DNA of 57,221 bases from Methylococcales bacterium (GTDB taxonomy: Bacteria > Pseudomonadota > Gammaproteobacteria > Methylococcales > Methylomonadaceae), in contig JAQTPT010000021.1 in the NCBI GenBank assembly GCA_028712795.1, positions 1-57,221 on the forward strand. Reading direction: 5' to 3'. Each line of letters begins with the position of its first letter. Within the stretch, counting starts at the first letter, position 1. A model generated the notes under the pieces. The model had not been told where the DNA came from. It saw only the letters and a list, made by a program, of their open reading frames with translations, and did not search any database. Of this stretch, positions 36,396-44,141 are shown in pieces. The position numbers and the translations under genes are program-made.

Positions 36396-37084
36396 CGCAG
36401 CTTTTTTCTGGTTCATGCCCTGTTTACGGCGGAGATGACTTGTCAATTGTTCCAGTACTATGGCCTGAACTCAATAATGCTTGGCAATTGTCTGAGGATG
36501 AAACTGCATATATCAATCGGCAACAAGGCCTTCATTGTAAGACCTGTAACAACAACTTGCGTACAATGGGCTTATCAGCAGCGATTCTTCGGGAATTTAA
36601 GGTCGGTGGCGCGCCAAAACAATTATGCGAGTCATTCAGCGATATAAGAATTCTTGAGATAAACACTGCAGGCAATCTAACTCCTTACCTCAGCAAATTG
36701 ACCTCGCATAAGTTAATCAAATATCCAGAGTACGATATGCTTGATCTTGATATTGAATCTGAGAGCTTTGATTTGGTTATCCATTCCGATACACTGGAAC
36801 ATGTGCCTAATCCTGAGAGAGGACTCTCGGAATGTCGTCGGGTATTGCGTAGCAATGGAAAGTGTATTTTTACGGTTCCAATTGTCGTGAATCGCATGTC
36901 ACGTTCGCGCGTCGGCCTGGCCCCAAGCTACCATGGTCAATCAGGCGTGCCAGCTGACGACCAAATAGTTTGTACAGAGTTTGGTGCAGATATTTGGCAA
37001 ATTGTGTTAAAGGCAGGTTTTCGCTCCTGCGAAATTTTTTCATTCGAATATCCGGCTGCGCTGGTATTAATTGCAAGAAAATAG
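36392..37084 (+). CDS. SAM-dependent methyltransferase with N-terminal Cys motif
   Basis: 230 aa from the ATG at 36392 (the frame upstream lies inside wzt). The N-terminus has SCPVYGG and later HCKTCNNNLR, a possible metal-binding knuckle. The methyltransferase core follows: ILEINTAGNLTPYLSKL (a degenerate motif I lacking the GxGxG), FDLVIHSDTLEHVPNPERGL and LRSNGKCIFTVPIVVNRMS. The SAM loop is poor, so activity is uncertain. It shares Cys-rich and core features with the decayed gene at 42653-43280. Position between Wzt and the giant protein suggests glycan modification. Confidence 0.75.
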   Translation: MTQLFSGSCPVYGGDDLSIVPVLWPELNNAWQLSEDETAYINRQQGLHCKTCNNNLRTMGLSAAILREFKVGGAPKQLCESFSDIRILEINTAGNLTPYLSKLTSHKLIKYPEYDMLDLDIESESFDLVIHSDTLEHVPNPERGLSECRRVLRSNGKCIFTVPIVVNRMSRSRVGLAPSYHGQSGVPADDQIVCTEFGADIWQIVLKAGFRSCEIFSFEYPAALVLIARK

Positions 37085-37091
37085 GTTTTTT

Positions 37092-40000
37092 ATGGAATTT
37101 ACTGGTGAACGTTTTGTACCAGAAGTACATGGTAATATCGAATTAGAACATCTCCATCGCTATCTATTCGCTTGTAAAGTTGTTGAAGGGAAGACGGTGC
37201 TTGATATTGCCAGCGGCGAGGGGTATGGCAGTGCCATGCTTGCCCAAACAGCCTACAAAGTTACTGGAGTTGACATCTCTCAAGAGGCCGTATCACATGC
37301 ACAAGCAAAGTATCAAATTAAAAATCTCGATTTTCGTCTGGGCTCTTGTTCGGCAATTCCGCTCGAAGATGCTAGCGTTGATGTGGTTGTAAGTTTCGAG
37401 ACCATCGAGCATCACGTTGAACATGAAGCCATGATGCAGGAAATAAAAAGGGTTCTACGACCCGGCGGGGTGCTTGTTATTTCCAGCCCTGACAAACTAG
37501 AGTATTCGGAGAAGCCAGGGTTTAGCAATCCACACCATGTCAAAGAATTATACCGTGACGAATTCATAAAACTTCTGGATTTGCATTTTATAAACCACAG
37601 AATCTCTGGGCAGCGGGTTGTTTATGGTTCCGCAATTTTCATTGAAGATAGTATTGGTCCGGTGGAAAGTTATGAACTCGTCGACAACGCTTTATCTGCC
37701 ATTTCCGGGGTGTCTCACGCTGTTTATTTAGTTGCTGTTGCCTCGGATGCTGAGCTACCTTGTTTGAGTAGCGGGGTTCTTGAGCAACCCATAGAAGATA
37801 CTGAACTTACCCGCTTTTGGCGAGAGCTAATGGCTGAGCGCGATGGGCAGATCCACAACCTTACCCAGACCTTAGGCGAGCGCGATGGACAGATCGTCGG
37901 TCTCAATCAAGCCATAGATGAGCGCGACGGGCAGATCATCGGTCTCAATCGAGCCATAGATGAAGGCGACGGGCAGATCCGCAGCCTTACCCAGACCATA
38001 GGCGAGCGCGACGGGCAGATCCACAAGCTTACCCAAACCATAGGCGAGCGCGACGGGCAGATCCACAAGCTTACCCAGATTATAGGCGAGCGCGACGGGC
38101 AGATCCACAAGCTTACCCAGACCATAGGCGAGCGCGACGGGAAGATTGTCAACCTTAACCTAGCCATAGATGAGCGCGACGGGCAGATCTGCAACCTTAC
38201 CCAAACCATAGGCGAGCGCGACGGGCAGATCCGCAACCTTACCCAGACCATAGGCGAGCGCGACGGGCAGATCCGCAGCCTTACCCAGACTATAGGCGAG
38301 CGCGACGGGCAGATTGTCAACCTTAACCAAGCCATAGATGAGCGCGACGGGCAGATCGTCGGTCTCAACCAAACCATAGACGAGCGCGCCGGGCAGATCG
38401 TCGGTCTCAACCCAACCATAGGCGAGCGCGACGGGCAGATCCACAAGCTTACCCAGACCATAGGCGAGCGCGACGGGCAGATTGTCAACCTTAACCAAGC
38501 CATAGAAGAGCGCGACGGGAAGATCCACAACCTTACCCAAACCATAGCTTGGCTGGACGGGCAGATCGTCGGTCTCAATCAAGCCATAGATGAGCGCGAC
38601 GGGCAGATTGTCGGTCTCAACCAAACCATAGACGAGCGTGACGGGCAGATTGTCAACCTTAACCAAGCCATAGAAGAGCGCGACGGGAAGATCCACAACC
38701 TTACCCAAACCATAGGCGAGCGCGACGGGAAGATCCACAACCTTACCCAAACCATAGCTTGGCTGGACGGGCAGATCGTCGGTCTCAAACAAGCCATAGA
38801 TGAGCGCGACGGGCAGATCGTCGGTCTCAATAAAACCATAGCTGAATACGAATGGCAAATGGCCGAATTGAGAGCTGAAATTGTCCGTCACGAAGAGCGG
38901 GCATTGATACAAGATCAGCAATTAAAAATAGCACAAGCACAATATGCTCAAATAGTCTCTAGCTCTTCCTGGCGAATCAGTTTGCCAGTGCGTGAAATAA
39001 AGCGGTTTTTTATTTTCTCCCCAGAACAGCAAGCAAAACGGTATGTCAGTGTGAGCATGCGTTTGGTGAGGCGCCTGTATCAAACACTTCCATTGAGCAG
39101 TCAAATCAAACAAACACATAGAAACTCATTGGCAAGGTATATACCCAGGCTGTTATTGGCTAGCGGGTGTCATCCAGATGTTATTTCAAAGCAGACATTG
39201 TCGATTACGAAACAAGCGACGACAGAGTTGGCTCCTCCAGTTGAGGAAGCAGCGGTGCCAGAGTTGGCTCCTCCAGTTGAGGAAGCAGCGGTGCCAGAGT
39301 CGGCTCCTCCAGTTGAGGAAGCAGCGGTGCCAGAGTCGGCTCCTCCAGTTGAGGAAGCAGCGGTGCCAGAGTCGGCTCTTCCAGTTGAGGAAGCAGCGGT
39401 GCCAGAGTCGGCTCCTCCAGTTGAGGAAGCAGCGGTGCCAGAGCTGGCTCTTCCGGTTGTGGAAGAAGAGATACGGAAGCTAATTTCCACCCTTCCTTCT
39501 GCCGACGGCACATGGGAGTGGAGTGATTATAGCGCCGTAAAATCAAACATTTCCCAAATCAGTGCTCACCAGCTTTCGAAAGTATCCCCTTCCCCCATGG
39601 ATCTGATCGACATTGAGACCGAGTCTTTTATATCGGCAGCGTCACGAGTCAAATTACCCGTCCAAATAGCTGCGCCGGAGGTTTCCATCATTCTCCCGGT
39701 ATTTAATAACCTTAAACTTACCCTCGAATGCCTGCTCTCGATTGCAACGTATACCGATCCCCGTGTTTCTTATGAAGTTATCATAGCAGATGATGCCTCC
39801 ACTGATGAAACAGAACAGGTAATTGGTTCAATACCTAATTTGCGCGTTATCCGTAACGACAGCAACCTGGGTTTCCTCAGAAACTGTAATAATGCCCTCA
39901 AGCATGTGCAAGGGAATTACGTTTTGTATTTGAACAATGATGTCCAGGTTACCTTTGGGTGGCTGAGTTCTTTGCTAGGCACCTTCAATTCGCACCCGTA

Positions 40001-41516
40001 TGTTGGTGCTGTGGGGCCTCGTTTCATATACCCAAGTGGTCATCTGCAGGAAGCAGGCGCGGCATTCCGTCCAGATGGAACCGCTGATATGATTGGTCTT
40101 AATGGAGATCCATCACAAGCACGCTTCTCCTACACTCGGCGCGTTGACTATGTCTCAGGTGCTTGCCTAATGTTGCCAACTACATTGGCAAGGCAACTTG
40201 GCGGCTTCTCTGAAGATTTCTTACCCTGCTATTGCGAAGACAGCGATCTGTGCTTGATGGTACAGGAGGCAGGGTACTATGTTTACTTCAACCCGGCAGC
40301 AACCATCGTGCATCATCTTTCAAAAACAACCGACGCGATTGACACAGGTTTCAAGCTGCGTTGTATTTCAAAAAATCTCGTTACACTTCAACAAAAATGG
40401 CAAAATCGACTGGAGAGTTCAAGCGTACCCAAGGTTATTGCCTTTTATCTGCCGCAATTCCATCCTATTCCAGAGAATGATAAATGGTGGGGCAGCGGCT
40501 TTACAGAATGGGCTAATGTTACCAAAGCAAGGCCTAATTTTGTGGGCCATTACCAGCCCCGCATACCAGCAGACCTTGGCTATTACGATTTGCGCCTGCC
40601 TGAAATCATGGAACAACAGGCTGAGCTTGCAGATCGCTATGGCGTTGGAGGCTTCTGCTTTTATTACTACTGGTTCGACGGCAAGCGCCTGCTCGATCGT
40701 CCTATCGAACAGATGCTTGAAACCGGCAGGCCTGACTTCCCATTTTGTCTTTGCTGGGCTAACGAAAACTGGACGCGCCGATGGGACGGTCAGGATCATG
40801 AGGTGTTGATTGCTCAAGCGCATTCCTCCGAAGATGACGAGGCAGGTATCATGGATCTGATCAGGTACTTTCGGGACGTGCGTTATATCCGAATTGATGG
40901 TCGGCCCCTCATTCTGGTTTATCGTGTCGCATTGTTTCCGAACTTTCTCGAAACATCAGCGCTTTGGCGCACCATTTGCCAGGAGCAAGGTATTGGCGAG
41001 ATTTATATCGCAATGGTAGAATCCATGGAGATGGTTCATGCGAACAAACACCCCAAGGATTATGGGTGCGATGCGGCCGTTGAGTTTCCGCCGCATGGGC
41101 TTGCAGATCAAAAGCCCCCAACGGGAAAAATTATCAACCCGGATTTTGCTGGCAACGTTGCCGACTATCGCGATCTTGCGATACGCTATGCAACTCGCGA
41201 TGTGCCTGCGTACACGCGATTCATGGGTGTTATACCCGGATGGGATAACACGGCACGACGACAAAACAACAGTTTCTGCTTTGAACACGCAACGCCGGGC
41301 GCTTTTCAGGCTTGGCTGGAGGAGGCGCTTGAGCAGACTCGGATACAGCAATACGGGGATGAGCGGCTTATTTTCGTAAATGCCTGGAACGAGTGGGCGG
41401 AAGGCGCCTACCTTGAACCAGATCGTAGATTTGGCCACACCTACCTTGAAGCGTTAAAAAACGCCTTGGAAGCAGCAAGACTACTGCGCAAAGATAAATA
41501 CGGATTGGGAGATTGA
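37092..41516 (+). CDS. Giant fusion: methyltransferase - 24x14-residue repeat rod - Pro-rich repeat - GT2 - WbsX domain
   Basis: 1474 aa; the ATG at 37092 is preferred to a TTG at 37071. Residues 1-235: methyltransferase (VLDIASGEGYGSAML, VVSFETIEHHVEHE, LRPGGVLVISSP). Residues 249-584: 24 tandem 14-residue repeats of the form ERDGQIxxLxQxI, with hydrophobic spacing 3-4-7 as in a coiled coil; each unit also has glycines. A SSSSWRISLPVREIKRFF junction follows. Residues about 714-785: 12-residue APPVEEAAVPES repeats. About 863-1110: GT2 (SIILPVFNN, LYLNNDVQVT, GGFSEDFLPCYCEDSDLCL). About 1112-1470: WbsX (FYLPQFHPIPENDKWWGSGF, NAWNEWAEGAYLEPD). It would couple polymerisation to capping by methylation. 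Confidence 0.87.
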   Translation: MEFTGERFVPEVHGNIELEHLHRYLFACKVVEGKTVLDIASGEGYGSAMLAQTAYKVTGVDISQEAVSHAQAKYQIKNLDFRLGSCSAIPLEDASVDVVVSFETIEHHVEHEAMMQEIKRVLRPGGVLVISSPDKLEYSEKPGFSNPHHVKELYRDEFIKLLDLHFINHRISGQRVVYGSAIFIEDSIGPVESYELVDNALSAISGVSHAVYLVAVASDAELPCLSSGVLEQPIEDTELTRFWRELMAERDGQIHNLTQTLGERDGQIVGLNQAIDERDGQIIGLNRAIDEGDGQIRSLTQTIGERDGQIHKLTQTIGERDGQIHKLTQIIGERDGQIHKLTQTIGERDGKIVNLNLAIDERDGQICNLTQTIGERDGQIRNLTQTIGERDGQIRSLTQTIGERDGQIVNLNQAIDERDGQIVGLNQTIDERAGQIVGLNPTIGERDGQIHKLTQTIGERDGQIVNLNQAIEERDGKIHNLTQTIAWLDGQIVGLNQAIDERDGQIVGLNQTIDERDGQIVNLNQAIEERDGKIHNLTQTIGERDGKIHNLTQTIAWLDGQIVGLKQAIDERDGQIVGLNKTIAEYEWQMAELRAEIVRHEERALIQDQQLKIAQAQYAQIVSSSSWRISLPVREIKRFFIFSPEQQAKRYVSVSMRLVRRLYQTLPLSSQIKQTHRNSLARYIPRLLLASGCHPDVISKQTLSITKQATTELAPPVEEAAVPELAPPVEEAAVPESAPPVEEAAVPESAPPVEEAAVPESALPVEEAAVPESAPPVEEAAVPELALPVVEEEIRKLISTLPSADGTWEWSDYSAVKSNISQISAHQLSKVSPSPMDLIDIETESFISAASRVKLPVQIAAPEVSIILPVFNNLKLTLECLLSIATYTDPRVSYEVIIADDASTDETEQVIGSIPNLRVIRNDSNLGFLRNCNNALKHVQGNYVLYLNNDVQVTFGWLSSLLGTFNSHPYVGAVGPRFIYPSGHLQEAGAAFRPDGTADMIGLNGDPSQARFSYTRRVDYVSGACLMLPTTLARQLGGFSEDFLPCYCEDSDLCLMVQEAGYYVYFNPAATIVHHLSKTTDAIDTGFKLRCISKNLVTLQQKWQNRLESSSVPKVIAFYLPQFHPIPENDKWWGSGFTEWANVTKARPNFVGHYQPRIPADLGYYDLRLPEIMEQQAELADRYGVGGFCFYYYWFDGKRLLDRPIEQMLETGRPDFPFCLCWANENWTRRWDGQDHEVLIAQAHSSEDDEAGIMDLIRYFRDVRYIRIDGRPLILVYRVALFPNFLETSALWRTICQEQGIGEIYIAMVESMEMVHANKHPKDYGCDAAVEFPPHGLADQKPPTGKIINPDFAGNVADYRDLAIRYATRDVPAYTRFMGVIPGWDNTARRQNNSFCFEHATPGAFQAWLEEALEQTRIQQYGDERLIFVNAWNEWAEGAYLEPDRRFGHTYLEALKNALEAARLLRKDKYGLGD
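37836..38843 (+). repeat. 24 tandem copies of a 42-bp unit (14 codons)
   Basis: Coding tandem array, 1008 bp. Units fall into three types by their second half: H(N/K)LTQTIG, VNLNQAI(D/E) and VGLNQ(A/T)ID, differing by few bases. Units 16-19 (38466-38633) are repeated almost exactly within units 20-24, including the rare WLDGQI variant, which shows recent block duplication. Unit 25 is degenerate. The unit is a multiple of three, so gain or loss changes protein length without breaking the frame. Long antisense open frames here are by-products of the array. Confidence 0.95.
39231..39446 (+). repeat. Six tandem copies of a 36-bp unit (12 codons, APPVEEAAVPES)
   Basis: Second in-frame tandem array in the same gene, six full copies plus a partial seventh starting at 39447. 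The Pro/Glu/Ala-rich product is probably an extended flexible linker before the GT2 domain. Unit variants are L/S in the last position and L/P in the second. Confidence 0.92.
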
Positions 41517-41521
41517 GAACA

Positions 41522-42652
41522 ATGGGAGGAGCTTTAAAAAACAAAGATGTGTGCCTGGTAGGGCATCCGTATGCCCCTATTGGCATGGGAGAGCATGTTA
41601 GATGTACGTATCGTGCTCTGCGAAGCATTGCCTTACGACCGGCACTAACCGATATCTATAATCTGATCCCACCAGATACGGACGAATTAACGGAATTCTC
41701 CGGTGCCTGCAACGTAGGTTCGTCTGATATCAATATATTTCACATTAATGGTAACGAAGTCGAACAGGTGTTGGCACATTTGTCGCATAGCCAGTCATGG
41801 AATGGATATAACATCATCTATCCTCTTTGGGAGTTAGCACGGTACCCCAATGAATGGGCGATCCAACTTGACCGGTTTGATGAGATATGGGCACCATCAC
41901 AATTTATTCAAGAAGCGCTAAAATCAGCTTGTACACAGCCAGTTGTGCACATGCCCCTGGCTTGTGAGGTTTTGCTTTCATCATTTCTTTCAAGGCGCTA
42001 TTTCGAAATTCCAGAATCGGAATATGTCTTTCTCTTCTTTTTCGATGTGCGTTCGTATCCAACACGAAAGAACCCGCAAGCAGTGGTTGAGGCCTTCCGA
42101 CGCCTTTTGTCACTCCGTCCTTATGCCAAGACCCGCTTGGTCTTGAAGGTTAATGGCGCAGAGTTAGCCCCTCAGATAATGTTGCAATTACGAGAGGATA
42201 TGGCTGACATTATCCACCATGTTACTTTCCTCGATCGCGTAATGTCTGCCAATGAAGTAAAAAATTTGGTGCGCTGTTGTGATTGCTTTGTTTCTCTCCA
42301 CCGGTCAGAAGGTTTTGGCTTTGGCATAGCGGAGGCTATGGTGCTTGGAATGCCCGTTATTGCTACCGCGTATTCGGGCAATATGGAATTCATGAATGCT
42401 GACGTTGCATTTAATGTTGGCTACAACCTGGTTCCATTAGCCGAGGGGGACTACCCGCATTACCAAGACCAGGTTTGGGCAGAACCGGATATAGCGGAAG
42501 CGACACACTATATGACAACACTTGTCGATCATCCAGAGCGTGGCCGCCAACTTGGGAAACTTGCGTATATGCATATGAAACGCAATTTTAGTTATAGGGC
42601 AACCGGACTGCGCTACAGAGAACGTCTTGAAAATATAAAAGAGGTGACTTAG
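41522..42652 (+). CDS. GT4-family glycosyltransferase
   Basis: 376 aa from the ATG at 41522; a TTG at 41513 overlaps the previous stop. GT-B fold: N-half with VCLVGHPYAPIGMGEHVRCT and INIFHINGNEVEQVLAHL, C-half with FFDVRSYPTRKNPQAVVEAF and HRSEGFGFGIAEAMVLGMPV, the EX7E motif at about 262-270. A late WAEPDIAEA segment is shared with the GT4 domain at 30061, so the two are paralogues. It lies 5 bases after the giant fusion gene. The sugar and linkage are not predictable. Confidence 0.88.
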   Translation: MGGALKNKDVCLVGHPYAPIGMGEHVRCTYRALRSIALRPALTDIYNLIPPDTDELTEFSGACNVGSSDINIFHINGNEVEQVLAHLSHSQSWNGYNIIYPLWELARYPNEWAIQLDRFDEIWAPSQFIQEALKSACTQPVVHMPLACEVLLSSFLSRRYFEIPESEYVFLFFFDVRSYPTRKNPQAVVEAFRRLLSLRPYAKTRLVLKVNGAELAPQIMLQLREDMADIIHHVTFLDRVMSANEVKNLVRCCDCFVSLHRSEGFGFGIAEAMVLGMPVIATAYSGNMEFMNADVAFNVGYNLVPLAEGDYPHYQDQVWAEPDIAEATHYMTTLVDHPERGRQLGKLAYMHMKRNFSYRATGLRYRERLENIKEVT

Positions 42653-43280
42653 AAATTGAATTTTGCCCTGTTTGCAACTCTGAGACTACATTTGTAGCAG
42701 AAAATGCATGGTTCAGAGATCACTAACTATGCACAAACTGTGGAAGTATTACGAGGGAAAGAGCCCTGATAAGCGGGTTATAGAATCTTTTTTTCCGGCT
42801 TGGCGAGAAATGACAATTCATAAAGATCGCCGGGAAATAGAGGTGCGAGTATTAGGCTGGCAAAGGAATGCAAATCATACTTACCAACACATTATTTCTC
42901 CGAAGTTGCCTATGGGAGTATAAAAATGGTATTCGTTGTGAAAATCTGGAACAGCTCAGTTTCGCGGATGAGCGTGGATATAAATGTGTCCCAAGATGCG
43001 ATGGAGCCCGTATTCACGGTGCCTATCGTAAACCGGTACAACCCCACAAACCAGAGAGCAAGAATATCAGCGTCCTGCTTTGTATTTCACATTGAACCAC
43101 CGCAATAACATGGCAATCCAATCGACAAAAATGGCTCATTAGTTACGTTTGATTGAGGGTACGATATCTGTCAGAAAATTTTCGAAGCATCAGGTCTTTT
43201 ACTTTCAGCATTCAAATGGATGACCTAAGTAATGGCATAGGGGCGGAATATGTCGACGTTTTTGTTACGAAAAAGTTATA
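42653..43280 (+). pseudogene. Decayed SAM methyltransferase with zinc ribbon
   Basis: Reading across frames gives EFCPVCNSETTFVAENAWFR (then an internal stop) and LCTNCGSITRERAL, a CXXC...CXXC ribbon. These are followed by RVIESFFPAWREMTIH, NGIRCENLEQLSFAD, a degraded MEPVFTVP, and HIEPPQ, HGNPIDKNGSLVT and YDICQKIFEASGLL. This order is that of a complete class I methyltransferase of about 210 aa, like the gene at 36392. At least three frame changes and two stops make it inactive. It follows the GT4 gene directly. Confidence 0.75.
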
Positions 43281-43317
43281 ATTACTCATCACTTTCAACT
43301 GCCAAAAGGAAAACTAT

Positions 43318-43818
43318 ATGAAATATTTTTTAATTGTTACCACAATCAGTTTATTCGTTGCCGCTTGCACAGAAAAACAGCCGGACTCAGCTACGACCCA
43401 AACGCCAACCCTTATTAAAGCAACCACTGTGAGACCCATCACGATTCCGTCCACGTTGGATTCGGTATTTACGTGCTCGCTTGATTCGGTGAACGGTCAA
43501 CCTAGTCAAGAGACAGTGACGATTACAGATAAATCAAAGATCAGTCTCTCCGGTTGGGCTACCGACGAAGACATCATCCCGAAAGTTATGTTTATCGAAC
43601 TTGAAGGCCCGGGCAAGGTATATCTTGAGGCTTCCCGTGGCGGAAAGCGCCCTGATGTTGCCGCACACCTTAATAAACCGGGACTGGTCGATGCGGGTTG
43701 GGCGAGCTATGCTGACTTGTCAGGTGTGGTAGCTGGCACTTATAAGTTACGGATTATCCAGGTTGAAGGGCAATCCGGTTCGATCTGTACCCCCAATAGC
43801 AAAATTGTAATCAACTAA
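43318..43818 (+). CDS. Lipoprotein of unknown function
   Basis: 166 aa. Signal peptide MKYFLIVTTISLFVAAC with lipobox VAAC at Cys17, followed by a Thr/Pro-rich linker. The C-terminal beta-rich domain (about 50-166) contains ISLSGWATDEDIIPKVMFIE and GLVDAGWASYADLSGVVAGT then YKLRII. That layout resembles small immunoglobulin-like carbohydrate or surface modules, but no family is recognised. The placement inside the glycan island suggests an envelope partner of the polysaccharide. Confidence 0.7.
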   Translation: MKYFLIVTTISLFVAACTEKQPDSATTQTPTLIKATTVRPITIPSTLDSVFTCSLDSVNGQPSQETVTITDKSKISLSGWATDEDIIPKVMFIELEGPGKVYLEASRGGKRPDVAAHLNKPGLVDAGWASYADLSGVVAGTYKLRIIQVEGQSGSICTPNSKIVIN

Positions 43819-44141
43819 TAATCACCGGAGAAAAATAGGTCATTCCTGACTCAGAATTCAGTAGAAAAGGATCTGCACTTCGACTTCCGTGGCGAGGTGG
43901 AGTGGCGGTTCGCGATGGTTGGTCAGTTTTTACCTTCCCTTCTTGTAAAGATCTACAACTTGTTTTGATTAGTCGAGGGGCTATCCTCATTACCATGGTT
44001 AATGTTGGGTCACTCCGAAATGGCCGAAATATTGGAGGAATGGCTCGTTCACACATGCTGATGCATTTTGGCAATGGTACACTTGGATTGCGCGATTAAA
44101 AATGATGTCGAAAGTATTTTTTATAACATGGAGGAATTAAT
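43819..44141 (+). other. Gap with no intact gene
   Basis: 323 bases between the lipoprotein and the GT-C gene. A short open frame (43902-44099) ends RNGRNIGGMARSHMLMHF, and its other frames look eroded; it may be the tail of a lost gene. A GGAGG at 44130-44134 is the ribosome site of the next gene. Confidence 0.4.

Noticed and set aside
37836..38843. CRISPR-like array
   Set aside because: Units are contiguous without spacers and are in frame within a gene.
37872..38921. Long minus-strand open frames across the 42-bp repeat array
   Set aside because: They arise because each repeat unit lacks stops in these frames; their products are simple repeats with no start signal, and the plus-strand gene is clearly coding.
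39170..39546. Plus and minus open frames over the Pro-rich repeat
   Set aside because: By-products of the 36-bp coding repeat in the giant fusion gene.
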